Notes under the pieces: model-generated | Databases searched by the model: none | Told to the model about the DNA's origin: nothing | What the model saw: only the letters and a program-made list of their open reading frames with translations | Shown here: positions 1 through 7,524 of the stretch, piece after piece | Position numbering within the stretch: position 1 is the first letter of the stretch | Layout: the number at the start of each line of letters is the position of its first letter | Translations under genes and position numbers: made by a program | Assembly: GCA_900544105.1 (NCBI GenBank) | Contig: UQUC01000033.1 | Span: forward strand, 1 to 22,515 | Direction of reading: 5' to 3' | Length of the DNA stretch: 22,515 nt | Source: an uncultured Oscillibacter sp. | GTDB taxonomy: Bacteria; Bacillota; Clostridia; Oscillospirales; Oscillospiraceae

Positions 1-3
1 ATA

Positions 4-20
4 AAGCCCTTATAGGGCTT
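4..20 (+). other. small hairpin upstream of terminator
   Basis: AAGCCCT (4-10) pairs perfectly with AGGGCTT (14-20) around a TAT loop. It lies directly before the terminator at 28-50, probably in the 3' end of the transcript entering from the left. No T-tract follows, so alone it is not a terminator. Confidence 0.45.
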
Positions 21-27
21 ACTCAAG

Positions 28-50
28 CCTCCGGCTTAGCCGGAGGTTTT
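28..50 (+). terminator. Rho-independent terminator of an upstream gene
   Basis: CCTCCGGC (28-35) and GCCGGAGG (39-46) form a perfect 8-bp stem with a TTA loop, followed by TTTT. The gene it ends lies left of the window. The terminal TT is also the start of the -35 box of the next promoter, so terminator and promoter abut. Confidence 0.8.
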
Positions 51-77
51 GACTTGCCCAGCGGATTGTGCTATACT
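49..77 (+). promoter_or_regulatory. sigma-A promoter of the gre gene
   Basis: TTGACT (49-54), a 17-base spacer and TATACT (72-77) form a near-consensus vegetative promoter. The predicted transcript start is about base 84, roughly 30 bases before the ATG at 114. Confidence 0.85.
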
Positions 78-113
78 ATCCCATTAGAATTGATCGGGAT
101 CGGAGGACCTTGT

Positions 114-617
114 ATGTATGATGAATTGACGGCAGTGGACATTCAGAAAATGCGGGAGGAGATCAACTACCGGGTCCGGGAGCTGCGTCCCCAGCTTATC
201 GAGGAGGTCCAGACTGCCCGCACTTTCGGGGATCTCAGCGAGAACTATGAATATAAATGCGCTAAGCAGGCGAAAAACCGCAATGACAGCCGCATCCGCT
301 ATCTGGAACGGATGATCCGCACCGCCAAGGTCATCGAGGTAAAGGAAACGGCGGACGCCGTGGGACTGTTCGACACTGTGACGGTTTATAACGAGATGAT
401 GAAGAAGGAAATGACGGTCCGCATCGTCACCACCCTGCGACAGGATGCCTTAAAGGGGCTCATCAGCAAGGAATCCCCTGTGGGACAGGCCCTCATGGGC
501 CGCCGGACCGGGGAGCGGGTGGAGGTCACCGTCAGTCCGGAGATGAAATATACCCTGGAGATCCGAAAGATCGAAAAGGGTTCGGATGACGAGAGCCTGG
601 ACATTAGCAGCTACTGA
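114..617 (+). CDS. greA: GreA/GreB-family transcription elongation factor
   Basis: Predicted to bind RNA polymerase through the secondary channel and stimulate cleavage of backtracked RNA. The product is 167 residues, slightly longer than a typical 158-residue GreA. The N-terminal coiled coil carries the family hallmark GDLSENYEY at residues 39-47, whose acidic residues D40 and E43 sit at the catalytic tip. The C-terminal FKBP-like domain has the expected ISKESPVGQALMGRRTGERV segment followed by beta strands. The start is ATG 114 with GGAGG at 102-106. An upstream in-frame start at 54 would place the promoter -10 inside the gene, so it was not used. It stands alone, with its own promoter before and a new promoter after it. 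It could be the housekeeping GreA or a paralogue; that cannot be settled from this window. Confidence 0.9.
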   Translation: MYDELTAVDIQKMREEINYRVRELRPQLIEEVQTARTFGDLSENYEYKCAKQAKNRNDSRIRYLERMIRTAKVIEVKETADAVGLFDTVTVYNEMMKKEMTVRIVTTLRQDALKGLISKESPVGQALMGRRTGERVEVTVSPEMKYTLEIRKIEKGSDDESLDISSY

Positions 618-639
618 ACCGGATCCGGACCGACAGGAT

Positions 640-665
640 GCCGGATCGGAGGATTTCCGGCGGTT
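640..665 (+). terminator. possible weak terminator after gre
   Basis: GCCGGA (640-645) can pair with TCCGGC (656-661), followed by GGTTTT. The loop is 10 bases and the T-run is short. An alternative pairing GATCCGG (622-628) with CCGGATC (641-647) competes with it. Weak support. Confidence 0.3.
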
Positions 666-679
666 TTGCGGAAAGACTA

Positions 680-708
680 TTGAAATGCCGGGCTTCTTGC
701 CGTAAAAT
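680..708 (+). promoter_or_regulatory. sigma-A promoter of rsmD-coaD operon
   Basis: TTGAAA (680-685), a 17-base spacer and TAAAAT (703-708). Both boxes are one change or fewer from consensus. The predicted start is near 715, 25 bases before the rsmD ATG. Confidence 0.75.
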
Positions 709-739
709 AAAGACAGAATCTGATGAGGAGGATCTCGCC

Positions 740-1303
740 ATGCGCGTCATCACCGGCTCTGCCAGGGGCCGCCGCCTGAAGGAATTAGAGGGGATGGAGA
801 CACGGCCCACCACCGACCGGGTGAAGGAAGGGCTGTTCAACGTCCTGCAATTTGATATTGAGGGCCGCAAGGTCCTGGACCTGTTTGCCGGCACCGGTCA
901 GTTGGGCATTGAGTGCCTCAGCCGGGGCGCGGCTTCCGCTGTGTTTGTGGACCGGCGGCCGGATGCGGCAGCCTTGACCCGCGAAAATCTGAAGCTCTGC
1001 GATCTGACGGACCGGGGCCGGGTAGTGGCCGGGGATTCTATGGAATTTCTCAAGGCCGCCCGGGAAAAATATGACCTGATCTTTCTGGATCCACCCTATG
1101 AATCGGACCTGCTGGAGACCGCCATCGCCCACATCGCCCGCCATGACCTGTTGAACGTTCACGGCATGATGATCGCGGAGCATCCGGTAGACAAGGCCCT
1201 GCCGTCCCTGTCCGCACCCTACCGCATGGGCCGGACCTATCGGTATGGCAAGATCGCTGTCACCATCTACCACCGGGACGAAGACGAGGGGGCGCAGGTA
1301 TGA
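740..1303 (+). CDS. rsmD: 16S rRNA (guanine(966)-N(2))-methyltransferase RsmD
   Basis: A cytoplasmic SAM-dependent methyltransferase that modifies G966 of 16S rRNA (E. coli numbering). It has 187 residues, normal for the family. The N-terminus MRVITGSARGRRL and the segment RPTTDRVKEGLFNVL are family-typical. The SAM-binding loop LDLFAGTGQLGIECLSRGA begins near residue 46 and the catalytic DPPY tetrad is at 117-120. ATG 740 is chosen over the upstream in-frame start at 638 because GAGGAGG (725-731) lies 8 bases before it and the family N-terminus begins here. The last four bases overlap the coaD start (ATGA), so the two are translationally coupled. The rsmD-coaD pairing is common in Firmicutes. 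Confidence 0.96.
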   Translation: MRVITGSARGRRLKELEGMETRPTTDRVKEGLFNVLQFDIEGRKVLDLFAGTGQLGIECLSRGAASAVFVDRRPDAAALTRENLKLCDLTDRGRVVAGDSMEFLKAAREKYDLIFLDPPYESDLLETAIAHIARHDLLNVHGMMIAEHPVDKALPSLSAPYRMGRTYRYGKIAVTIYHRDEDEGAQV

Positions 1304-1785
1304 GGATCGCAGTCTGTTCCGGCAGCTTTGACCCCATCACGCTGGGACACATGGATATTATTCGCCGCACGGCGGCCTGCTTCGATCAGGTGTATGTCTG
1401 CGTCAGCCCCAATGCGGAAAAGCGGGGCCAGATGTTCACCCCGGAACAAAAGCTGAAGCTGGTGGAGGCGGCGGTTTTAGAGCTGCCCAACGTAACGGCT
1501 GAGTTGTACGGCGGCCTGCTGGCCGATTTCGCCACGGAGCGGAAAGCTACCGCCATCGTCCGGGGCATCCGGACCCAGAGTGATTTCGACACGGAGTATC
1601 AGCAGGCCATGGTGAACCGGGGCCTGCATCCGGGCTTGGAAACGCTGCTGCTGCCCGCGGACCCAGCGTACATCTATTTGAGCTCTACCGTGGCAAGGGA
1701 GATGATCCACTATCATCAGCCCCTTGATAAGTACCTGCCCAAGGCAATCCTGCCCCTGATCCGGGACTGGACGGAACAACGATAA
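1300..1785 (+). CDS. coaD: Pantetheine-phosphate adenylyltransferase (CoaD)
   Basis: Catalyses the fourth step of coenzyme A synthesis, 4'-phosphopantetheine + ATP to dephospho-CoA. It has 161 residues, the usual length. The nucleotidyltransferase signature GSFDPITLGH lies at residues 8-17 (T/HxGH at 14-17), and the second ATP-binding signature YLSSTVARE lies in the C-terminal third. The start overlaps the rsmD stop by four bases. The downstream coiled-coil gene begins 13 bases after its stop, so it is the middle gene of a three-gene operon. Confidence 0.97.
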   Translation: MRIAVCSGSFDPITLGHMDIIRRTAACFDQVYVCVSPNAEKRGQMFTPEQKLKLVEAAVLELPNVTAELYGGLLADFATERKATAIVRGIRTQSDFDTEYQQAMVNRGLHPGLETLLLPADPAYIYLSSTVAREMIHYHQPLDKYLPKAILPLIRDWTEQR

Positions 1786-1797
1786 GGAGAATGCGTT

Positions 1798-2325
1798 ATG
1801 GCTGAAAACGATGTAAACCGTTTAATTGATATGCTGTATGAACGGGTCGAGGACGCCAAGTCCCCTGCGCTGAAACCAAACCTCAGCATGGTGGACCGGG
1901 ACGAGGTGCTGGACCTGCTGGACGAGCTGCGGAACCAGCTTCCTGTGGAGCTGAAGCGGGCGCAGGAACTGCTGGCTGCCCGGGAGAAATTTGTGGACGA
2001 GGCCAAGCGGGATGTGGAGCGGATGATGCGTCAGGCAGATCTGGAGGCCAAGAGCAAGGTCTCTGACAGCGAGGTGCTCTACGCCGCCAAGGAGAAAGCC
2101 CGGAAGATCATCGCCGACGCGGAGGACCGCTCCCGCCAGCTCTGCCAAGTGGCAAATGAGTACGCCGAGGACGCTCTGGCCCGGACGGAGGAGGCTGTAC
2201 AGGCCGCGCTGACCGAGGTGAAGCAGTCCCGGTCCGCATTCCGGGCCGCTTCCGCCGCCAAGCTTCAGGAGCAGCGGGAGAAGCTGGAGGCAGAAAGAAA
2301 GACTGCGGAAGAGGAAGGAAATTGA
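1798..2325 (+). CDS. coiled-coil protein, ATP synthase B-like, function unknown
   Basis: A 175-residue, highly charged, almost wholly helical protein with no membrane segment. Residues 1-20 (MAENDVNRLIDMLYERVEDA) look like a short folded head. From about residue 35 to the end it is a continuous predicted coiled coil rich in Glu, Lys, Arg and Ala. A heptad-like stretch around 80-130 resembles F0F1 subunit b, V-ATPase H/E stalk or DivIVA-type proteins. Automated pipelines usually name such genes ATPase or cell-division initiation protein, but no nucleotide-binding motif is visible. It starts 13 bases after coaD with AAGGAGA at 1784-1790, so it is the last gene of the rsmD-coaD operon. No function is assigned. 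Confidence 0.85.
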   Translation: MAENDVNRLIDMLYERVEDAKSPALKPNLSMVDRDEVLDLLDELRNQLPVELKRAQELLAAREKFVDEAKRDVERMMRQADLEAKSKVSDSEVLYAAKEKARKIIADAEDRSRQLCQVANEYAEDALARTEEAVQAALTEVKQSRSAFRAASAAKLQEQREKLEAERKTAEEEGN

Positions 2326-2517
2326 CGGTGCAGTTCGCCGCAATGTAAGCGGACGCAACACATGGGAACATGTATAGTTGGTGTGGAAAAGACAGTTGAC
2401 CATAACGGAGACTGTTTGCCGTAAAAAAGGAGATTTGCGGGAAAATTCGTTAAAAATGACGAAAAAGAACCTGCAACTTTTTCAAAAAACTCTATATTTA
2501 GCGCAACTTGCGTTCTG

Positions 2518-2559
2518 AAAAAGAATGACAACACAAGATATTGTGTTGTCATTCTTTTT
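2518..2559. terminator. strong bidirectional-looking terminator
   Basis: A 19-bp perfect stem (2518-2536 with 2541-2559) around the loop GATA. The 3' arm ends in TTTTT and the 5' arm begins in AAAAA, so it could terminate on both strands. It ends the rsmD-coaD operon transcript and insulates the dcw promoter. Confidence 0.85.
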
Positions 2560-2673
2560 GATTTTACGTAAACCAATCGGCGACGATGGAACAATTGTTT
2601 GAAAACGGTGAAATATTCCTGACTTTTGGCAAAAAGTGGCCTGTTTTCAAGGGTTTGCGTCGGAAAAAAATAC

Positions 2674-2702
2674 TTGCAATCCCCATTAAAATCGCTTATA
2701 CT
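2674..2702 (+). promoter_or_regulatory. sigma-A promoter of the dcw cluster (Pmra)
   Basis: TTGCAA (2674-2679), a 17-base spacer and TATACT (2697-2702). The predicted start is about 2709, giving a leader of roughly 87 bases before the mraZ ATG at 2796. Confidence 0.8.
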
Positions 2703-2714
2703 CAGGGTGTGTGG

Positions 2715-2740
2715 TGGGGAAAAGTGGGGGAGATGTGGAT
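2715..2740 (+). promoter_or_regulatory. MraZ-type operator repeats
   Basis: TGGGG at 2715-2719 and 2725-2729 are separated by exactly five bases. A weaker TGGAT at 2736-2740 follows after six. MraZ of E. coli is known to bind TGGGN repeats with 5-base spacers just downstream of its own promoter, and the mollicute MraZ motif AAAGTG also matches here (2721-2726). The position just after the predicted start fits autorepression by MraZ. Confidence 0.6.
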
Positions 2741-2742
2741 AA
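2734..2742 (-). promoter_or_regulatory. perfect DnaA box
   Basis: TGTGGATAA on the plus strand is TTATCCACA on the minus strand, the exact consensus 9-mer for DnaA. It overlaps the third MraZ-like repeat in the mraZ leader. A single box may occur by chance, but its place in the dcw promoter region is suggestive. Confidence 0.5.
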
Positions 2743-2795
2743 CAGTGCCACATTAAACCACGAAAACCCAAAAAGTAGGGAAGGAGGGCATCGAT

Positions 2796-3239
2796 ATGGC
2801 CAGACTCATGGGCAAGTCCAATAACACCATTGACTCCAAGGGCCGGCTGGTGATCCCCTCCAATATGCGGGAGGCACTGGGAGACCGGTTTTATATCACC
2901 ATCGGCGCCCAGCACTGCCTGACCATATACCCCGAGGCCAAGTGGAACCAGATGTCCGAAGATATGGACGAGCTGCCCTACACCGAGGCCCGGGCACTGA
3001 CGCTGCTGTATGCCAACGCTGTGGAGTGCGAGCCTGACGGTCAGGGCCGGGTTTTGATCCCCGCCGCCCTGCGCAGCTACGCAAACCTGAAAAAGACCGC
3101 CACCATCGTGGGCATGAATGCCTTTGCCGAAATCTGGGATTCCGCCACCTGGACGGAGCGGGAACGCCAGATGCTGGAAGAGGACGATATGGCCGCCGCC
3201 ATGGACGCCTTGGCGCGAGCCCGTCGGAATCGGAGCTGA
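2796..3239 (+). CDS. mraZ: MraZ, transcriptional regulator of the dcw cluster
   Basis: A 147-residue DNA-binding protein of the AbrB/MraZ swapped-hairpin fold, normally a ring-shaped oligomer that represses its own promoter. Two tandem MraZ domains are visible, each with the family DxxxR motif: D13-R17 in DSKGRLVIP and D81-R85 in DGQGRVLIP. ATG 2796 follows AAGGAGG at 2781-2787. rsmH begins three bases after its stop, the conserved first pair of the dcw cluster. The G-rich repeats upstream are its probable binding site. The tail (residues 125-147) is Arg- and Ala-rich. Confidence 0.97.
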   Translation: MARLMGKSNNTIDSKGRLVIPSNMREALGDRFYITIGAQHCLTIYPEAKWNQMSEDMDELPYTEARALTLLYANAVECEPDGQGRVLIPAALRSYANLKKTATIVGMNAFAEIWDSATWTERERQMLEEDDMAAAMDALARARRNRS

Positions 3240-3242
3240 GCT

Positions 3243-4190
3243 ATGGAATTTACCCACAAGCCCGTTTTGCTGGCCGAGTGCATCGAAGCGCTGCATATCC
3301 GGCCGGAGGGAATTTATGTAGATGGCACACTGGGCCGTGCGGGGCACTCAAGAGAGATCGCCCAAAGGCTCACCACCGGCCGGCTGGTGTGCATTGACCG
3401 GGACCAGGCCGCCATCGACGCGGCCCAAGAGCGGCTGGCCCCCTGGATGGACCGGGTGACGCTGGTCCACAGCAATTTCGACCGGGTCAGCGAGATTTTG
3501 GCGGAATTGGACATTCCCGGCGTGGACGGTATGTTATTTGATCTGGGAGTATCCTCTCCTCAGCTGGATGACGCATCCCGTGGATTTTCCTATATGCATG
3601 ACGCGCCGCTGGACATGCGGATGGATGCCACCGCCCCTCTCACTGCTTACGATGTGGTAAACACCTGGAGCTACGAGGAGCTGCGCCGCATTTTGTTTGA
3701 GTACGGCGAGGAGCGCTACGCCCCCGCCATTGCGAAAAAAATCGTACAGGCCCGGGAGACCGCGCCGGTACAAACCACATTGGAACTGGCGGAGCTGATC
3801 CGCTCTGCCATGCCTGCCGCCGCGCTCCGGGAGAAACAGCACCCGGCCAAGCGGAGCTTTCAGGCCATCCGCATTGCCGTCAACGGCGAGCTGGACGCCC
3901 TGCCGCCCATGCTCAGCGGAGCCATTGACCGTCTGAACCCCGGCGGCCGACTGGCCGTCATCACCTTCCATTCTCTGGAGGACCGCATTGTGAAGCGGGC
4001 CTTTCAGGATGCCGCCAAGGGCTGCACCTGTCCGCCGGAATTTCCGGTGTGCGTGTGCGGGAAAAAGCCCAGAGTGCGGTTGGTGACCCGGAAGCCCATC
4101 GTTTCGGGAGCGGCGGAGCTGGAAGAAAACAGCCGGGCCCGCAGCGCCAAGCTGCGGGTGGTAGAAAAATGCGACCCATTTGATATTTAA
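3243..4190 (+). CDS. rsmH: 16S rRNA (cytosine(1402)-N(4))-methyltransferase RsmH
   Basis: A SAM-dependent enzyme that N4-methylates C1402 in the ribosomal P site. It has 315 residues, typical of the family. Visible family blocks are HKPVLLAECIEAL at the N-terminus, the SAM loop VDGTLGRAGHS at residues 26-36, the acidic DRDQAAI strand, the LFDLGVSSPQLDDASRGFSY block and the HSLEDRIVK segment in the C-terminal part. A Cys-rich stretch (CTCPPEFPVCVCG) near residue 260 matches the usual C-x-C-P region. It overlaps no neighbour and is cotranscribed with mraZ. Confidence 0.97.
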   Translation: MEFTHKPVLLAECIEALHIRPEGIYVDGTLGRAGHSREIAQRLTTGRLVCIDRDQAAIDAAQERLAPWMDRVTLVHSNFDRVSEILAELDIPGVDGMLFDLGVSSPQLDDASRGFSYMHDAPLDMRMDATAPLTAYDVVNTWSYEELRRILFEYGEERYAPAIAKKIVQARETAPVQTTLELAELIRSAMPAAALREKQHPAKRSFQAIRIAVNGELDALPPMLSGAIDRLNPGGRLAVITFHSLEDRIVKRAFQDAAKGCTCPPEFPVCVCGKKPRVRLVTRKPIVSGAAELEENSRARSAKLRVVEKCDPFDI

Positions 4191-4251
4191 CTTTTAAAAA
4201 GGGACAAGCCCTTTATTGTGTGTTGATTTTGTGGAAGGGAGGGACTCTGCA

Positions 4252-4812
4252 ATGGCGTCAGCGGCCAGAGAATACCGTTATGCGCATCGGGAATTCAGCA
4301 CAAACGGGAGTCTGGCCCGGGATCTGGACTGGGCAGTCCGGGAACGGGAATTGGAACATGCCGGCGAGGTCCCTCGCCACGAGCGGACACAGGCGGCCCC
4401 GAAGGTTTATCATAAGGAACAGGCTTTGGTGCGGGAGCGCCAGGCGATCCCCGTGCTATCTGTGTTGGGGGTAGCGGCTGTGGCCGTGGCCGCGGTGATG
4501 CTGCTGCTGAGCTATGTGCAGTTGACCACCTTGGCCGCCGACACCGTGGCTCTGAAAAGCGAACTGACGGTCTTGCAGGCGGAAAACGTCAGCCTGACGG
4601 CCCAGCACGAGCAGATGTTTGACATGGCCACCGTCAAGGAGGTGGCGGCTGCCGCTGGAATGTCCAAGCCCACCAGCAGCCAGATCACTTATCTGGATCT
4701 GGACAGCGAGGACAGCGCCGTGGTCTACCGGACGGAGACCCCCAGCGTTTTCAGCCGGATCTTAAGCTCCTTGCATCATGGAGTCTACGCCGTGGTGGAA
4801 TATTTCGACTGA
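4252..4812 (+). CDS. ftsL: FtsL-like division protein
   Basis: A bitopic membrane protein of 186 residues, in the position where ftsL sits between rsmH and the division PBP. It has a long charged cytoplasmic N-terminus (1-65), one transmembrane helix (about 66-90), a short leucine-zipper coiled coil (about 95-122) and a periplasm-side tail with VKEVAAAAGMSKP, the usual extracytoplasmic FtsL/DivIC end. FtsL sequences diverge widely, so the name rests on topology and position. ATG 4252 has GGGAGGG 8 bases upstream; the in-frame TTG at 4216 lacks a ribosome site. It is longer than most FtsL proteins (about 100-120 residues), mostly because of the N-terminal extension. Confidence 0.8.
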   Translation: MASAAREYRYAHREFSTNGSLARDLDWAVRERELEHAGEVPRHERTQAAPKVYHKEQALVRERQAIPVLSVLGVAAVAVAAVMLLLSYVQLTTLAADTVALKSELTVLQAENVSLTAQHEQMFDMATVKEVAAAAGMSKPTSSQITYLDLDSEDSAVVYRTETPSVFSRILSSLHHGVYAVVEYFD

Positions 4813-4840
4813 ACCTGAAATAAGTATGTTGTGACACAGC

Positions 4841-4873
4841 GGGGAGTGAGAAGCCGGCGTCTTCTTGCTCCCC
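4841..4873 (+). other. intergenic hairpin between ftsL and pbpB
   Basis: GGGGAGTGAGAAG (4841-4853) pairs with CTTCTTGCTCCCC (4861-4873) over 13 pairs, including two G-U pairs, around a 7-base loop. CCTTCTTT follows, a poor U-tract. It may be an attenuator or an RNA-processing site that tunes expression of the downstream PBP. Confidence 0.45.
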
Positions 4874-4908
4874 CTTCTTTGCTGAATTGCCCCTGAAAGG
4901 AGAACTCT

Positions 4909-7356
4909 ATGGCATCCAATCCCCGGAGAAAAAGCGACGCGGCCCGGCGGGCCAATCAGGTCATCCGCAGCCGGACGGTGCTGGTCATGCTGCTGTTGGG
5001 CATCGTGACCTTTGCGGTGCTGTTCTGGAAGCTCTATGACATCCAGATCCGTCAGCACAGCGTATTGCAGGAAAAAGCCATTGAGCAGCAGACCCGCAGC
5101 GCCGTGGTCAGCGCCTCCCGAGGCACCGTTTATGACCGAAGCCTCAATACACTGGCCATCTCCGCCACGGCGGAAACGGTGCTGCTGTCTCCTCTGGATA
5201 TTGAAAAATTTGTTACCAGCCAGAAGGAATCGCAGGAAAAAGCGGCACAGAAGGCGGCGGATAAGGGCGAGACTTACACGCCTCCGGTCCTTCGGAATCA
5301 GCACTACATCGCCAAGGGCCTCGGCCGGATCTTGGATCTGGAGCAGGGGACCATCGAGGAGCGGATGGAGCGCACGTATTCCCAGTATGAGATCCTGAAG
5401 AAGCGGACGGACCAGACGGTTTCCGATGAGGTCCGCCGCTTCATCAACGGCGAGATCGATCCGGAGGGAAACGAGATCCCCGAGGGGCAGCAGGTGAAGC
5501 TGAAGGGCGTCTGGCTCCAGCCGGATTCCAAGCGGTACTACCTGTACGGGTCTCTGGCTTCCGGCATTCTGGGCTTTGTCAACTCCGACGGCGTGGGCAG
5601 CGTAGGTCTGGAGGCCAAGTACGATGACACCCTTACCGGCACTGCCGGGTATACCATCAGTGCCCGAAACGCCGCCGGCGCGGAGTTGATGTATAACTAC
5701 GAGCAGATCTTCGATGCGGAAAACGGGCACAATCTGGTGCTGACGCTGGATGCCAATGTCCAGATGAGCCTGGAAAACGGCCTGGAGAGTATGCTGAAAA
5801 AATACGGCGCCAAAAACGGCGGCACCGGCATCGTTATGGATGTGAACTCCGGAGCTATCGTGGCTATGGCGTCCTATCCCAACTACGATCTGAATGACTA
5901 CGGCACGATTTTTGACGATGCCCTGAAAACCAAGCTGGATACGGAGCTTGCCAAGATCGACGCAAAGCGCTCCACCTATGAATCGGAGGAGGCGTATGCC
6001 GAGGCCCGGTCTGCGGCCATCAACAGCGCCGTTCAGTCCCAGTGGCGCAACAAGTGCATCGACTCCACCTATGAGCCGGGTTCCACCTTCAAGCCCATCA
6101 CGCTGGCGGCGGCGCTGGAGGAGGGCAAGGTGACGAAAAACTCCACCTTCTACTGCTCCGGCTCCACCCGTGTGCAGGGCTGGAACAAGGCCATCTACTG
6201 CTCCAACCACAGCGGCCACGGTCAGCAGACCCTCATCGAGGCGGTGGGCCATTCCTGCAACCCTGCCTTTATCAGCATGGGCCTGTCCGTGGGAACAGAG
6301 ACCTACTACAAGTATCTGAAATCCTTCGGCCTGATGGATAAGACCGGCATCGACATGATCGGCGAGGTGAAGGGCATTTTTCAGGATGAAAAGAGCTTCA
6401 ACTCTCAGGTGGTGTCTCTGGCGTCCTACTCCTTCGGCCAGACCTTCAACGTGACACCCATTGAGTTGATCCGGGCTCAGGCGGCCTGCGTCAACGGCGG
6501 CTATCTCTATCAGCCCTACATTGTGGAGCAGGTGCTGGACGAGGACGGCAACGTTCTGTCCCAGCATGACTCCACTCCGGTGCGGCAGGTCATCAGCGAG
6601 GAGACCTCCGCCATTGTCCGGGAGGCGCTGGAATATGTGGTCTCATCCGGCAGCGGCAAAAACGGCCGTGTGGCAGGCTACCGCATCGGCGGCAAGACCG
6701 GCACCGCCGATAAGACCGGTACCAAGACCAACGACAACCCAAAGGGCGACGTGGTGGTGTCCTTCATGTGCTTCGCCCCGGCGGATGATCCCAAGTATAT
6801 CATGCTCCTGACTATGGACACCCCTCGCCGTGATACCGGCACCGCCGTGTACGGCGGTACCATGGTGGCTCCCGTGGCCGGTCAGATCATGGGCGAGATC
6901 CTGCCCGCACTGGGTATTGAACCGAATTACAGCGCCTCGGAGCTGGCGGGCGCCGATGCCGCCGTGCCCTATGTGGTGGGCAAGAGCGCAGCGGACGCGA
7001 AGGCTGCTTTGAAGGCGGCGGGCTTTGCCTGTACCACCGTGGGAGGCGGCGATACCGTGACGGACCAAACCCCGGCAGGCGGCGCCATCGTGCCCAACAA
7101 CGCCTCCATCGTGCTCTATCTGGGCGTGGAGAAGCCCAATGCCCCCAGCACTGTCCCCAACGTGGTAGGCAAGACTCCGGCGGAGGCCAACAAGACCCTG
7201 ACCAACGCGGGCCTCATTATGAAAGTCACCGGCGCCACCAGCACCGGTGGGAGCACCGGCAGCGTCACCGCCATTTCCCAGAGCGCGGAGGCGGGGACGG
7301 AACTGGCTGCTGGCAGCGTGGTCACGGTGCGTTTCGGCGCGAAAACCACGGACTGA
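4909..7356 (+). CDS. pbpB: Division-specific class B penicillin-binding protein (PbpB/FtsI type) with two PASTA domains
   Basis: A septal peptidoglycan transpeptidase of 815 residues anchored by one helix (about 24-47). The dimerisation domain follows. The transpeptidase domain carries all three active-site motifs: S392-T-F-K395 (nucleophile Ser392), S449-C-N451 and K596-T-G598. Two PASTA repeats end the protein (about 686-746 and 749-813, each beginning VPxVVGK). Two PASTA repeats match B. subtilis PbpB and pneumococcal PBP2x, whereas SpoVD has one, so a vegetative division role is favoured. It could still serve sporulation in an organism without a separate spoVD. ATG 4909 has AAAGGAGA just upstream. 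Confidence 0.95.
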   Translation: MASNPRRKSDAARRANQVIRSRTVLVMLLLGIVTFAVLFWKLYDIQIRQHSVLQEKAIEQQTRSAVVSASRGTVYDRSLNTLAISATAETVLLSPLDIEKFVTSQKESQEKAAQKAADKGETYTPPVLRNQHYIAKGLGRILDLEQGTIEERMERTYSQYEILKKRTDQTVSDEVRRFINGEIDPEGNEIPEGQQVKLKGVWLQPDSKRYYLYGSLASGILGFVNSDGVGSVGLEAKYDDTLTGTAGYTISARNAAGAELMYNYEQIFDAENGHNLVLTLDANVQMSLENGLESMLKKYGAKNGGTGIVMDVNSGAIVAMASYPNYDLNDYGTIFDDALKTKLDTELAKIDAKRSTYESEEAYAEARSAAINSAVQSQWRNKCIDSTYEPGSTFKPITLAAALEEGKVTKNSTFYCSGSTRVQGWNKAIYCSNHSGHGQQTLIEAVGHSCNPAFISMGLSVGTETYYKYLKSFGLMDKTGIDMIGEVKGIFQDEKSFNSQVVSLASYSFGQTFNVTPIELIRAQAACVNGGYLYQPYIVEQVLDEDGNVLSQHDSTPVRQVISEETSAIVREALEYVVSSGSGKNGRVAGYRIGGKTGTADKTGTKTNDNPKGDVVVSFMCFAPADDPKYIMLLTMDTPRRDTGTAVYGGTMVAPVAGQIMGEILPALGIEPNYSASELAGADAAVPYVVGKSAADAKAALKAAGFACTTVGGGDTVTDQTPAGGAIVPNNASIVLYLGVEKPNAPSTVPNVVGKTPAEANKTLTNAGLIMKVTGATSTGGSTGSVTAISQSAEAGTELAAGSVVTVRFGAKTTD

Positions 7357-7421
7357 TCGCCGCTTACCGCACTTTTTGCCAGGTTTATGACACCATTTTC
7401 GGTATGCTTTCCGGAAAAACC

Positions 7422-7430
7422 TGCTACAAT
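7422..7430 (+). promoter_or_regulatory. extended -10 promoter before murE
   Basis: TGCTACAAT contains TACAAT (7425-7430) preceded by the TGn extension (7422-7424). No good -35 box lies 17 bases upstream (GTATGC). The predicted leader holds a hairpin, ACAGCC (7451-7456) with GGCTGT (7477-7482). It probably gives a secondary internal promoter in the 153-base gap. Confidence 0.5.
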
Positions 7431-7524
7431 AGCCAAGGGGTGCTTTGTATACAGCCGCCGACTGCCCTGCGAGGGGGGCTGTGGACTTTCGTGAAACAAT
7501 ACCGATCAAATGGAGGAAAACGAT

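Larger units (their letters stand above)
2326..2795 (+). other. 470-base regulatory region upstream of the dcw cluster
   Basis: No gene is supported here. It holds, in order: about 190 AT-rich bases after the coiled-coil gene, a strong terminator (2518-2559), a spacer, a sigma-A promoter (2674-2702), G-rich repeats typical of MraZ operators (2715-2740), a DnaA box (2734-2742) and the mraZ Shine-Dalgarno AAGGAGG (2781-2787). The motif AAAAGTGG occurs at 2632-2639 and again within the operator. A long leftward reading frame crosses the region but shows no coding character. Confidence 0.7.

Noticed and set aside
2493..2559. possible small RNA with a TATATT box and the 19-bp hairpin as terminator
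   Set aside because: The -35 match (CTGCAA, 16-base spacer) is weak, and the hairpin is better explained as terminator of the upstream operon.
2265..3347. 360-codon minus-strand frame across the mraZ promoter region
   Set aside because: It covers the terminator, promoter and operator of the dcw cluster and the antisense of mraZ; composition changes abruptly with the underlying DNA.
4762..6567. 601-codon open frame on the minus strand opposite pbpB
   Set aside because: It is antisense to a gene with all active-site motifs, has a His/Gly/Val-rich composition typical of GC-rich antisense frames, and lacks a ribosome site.
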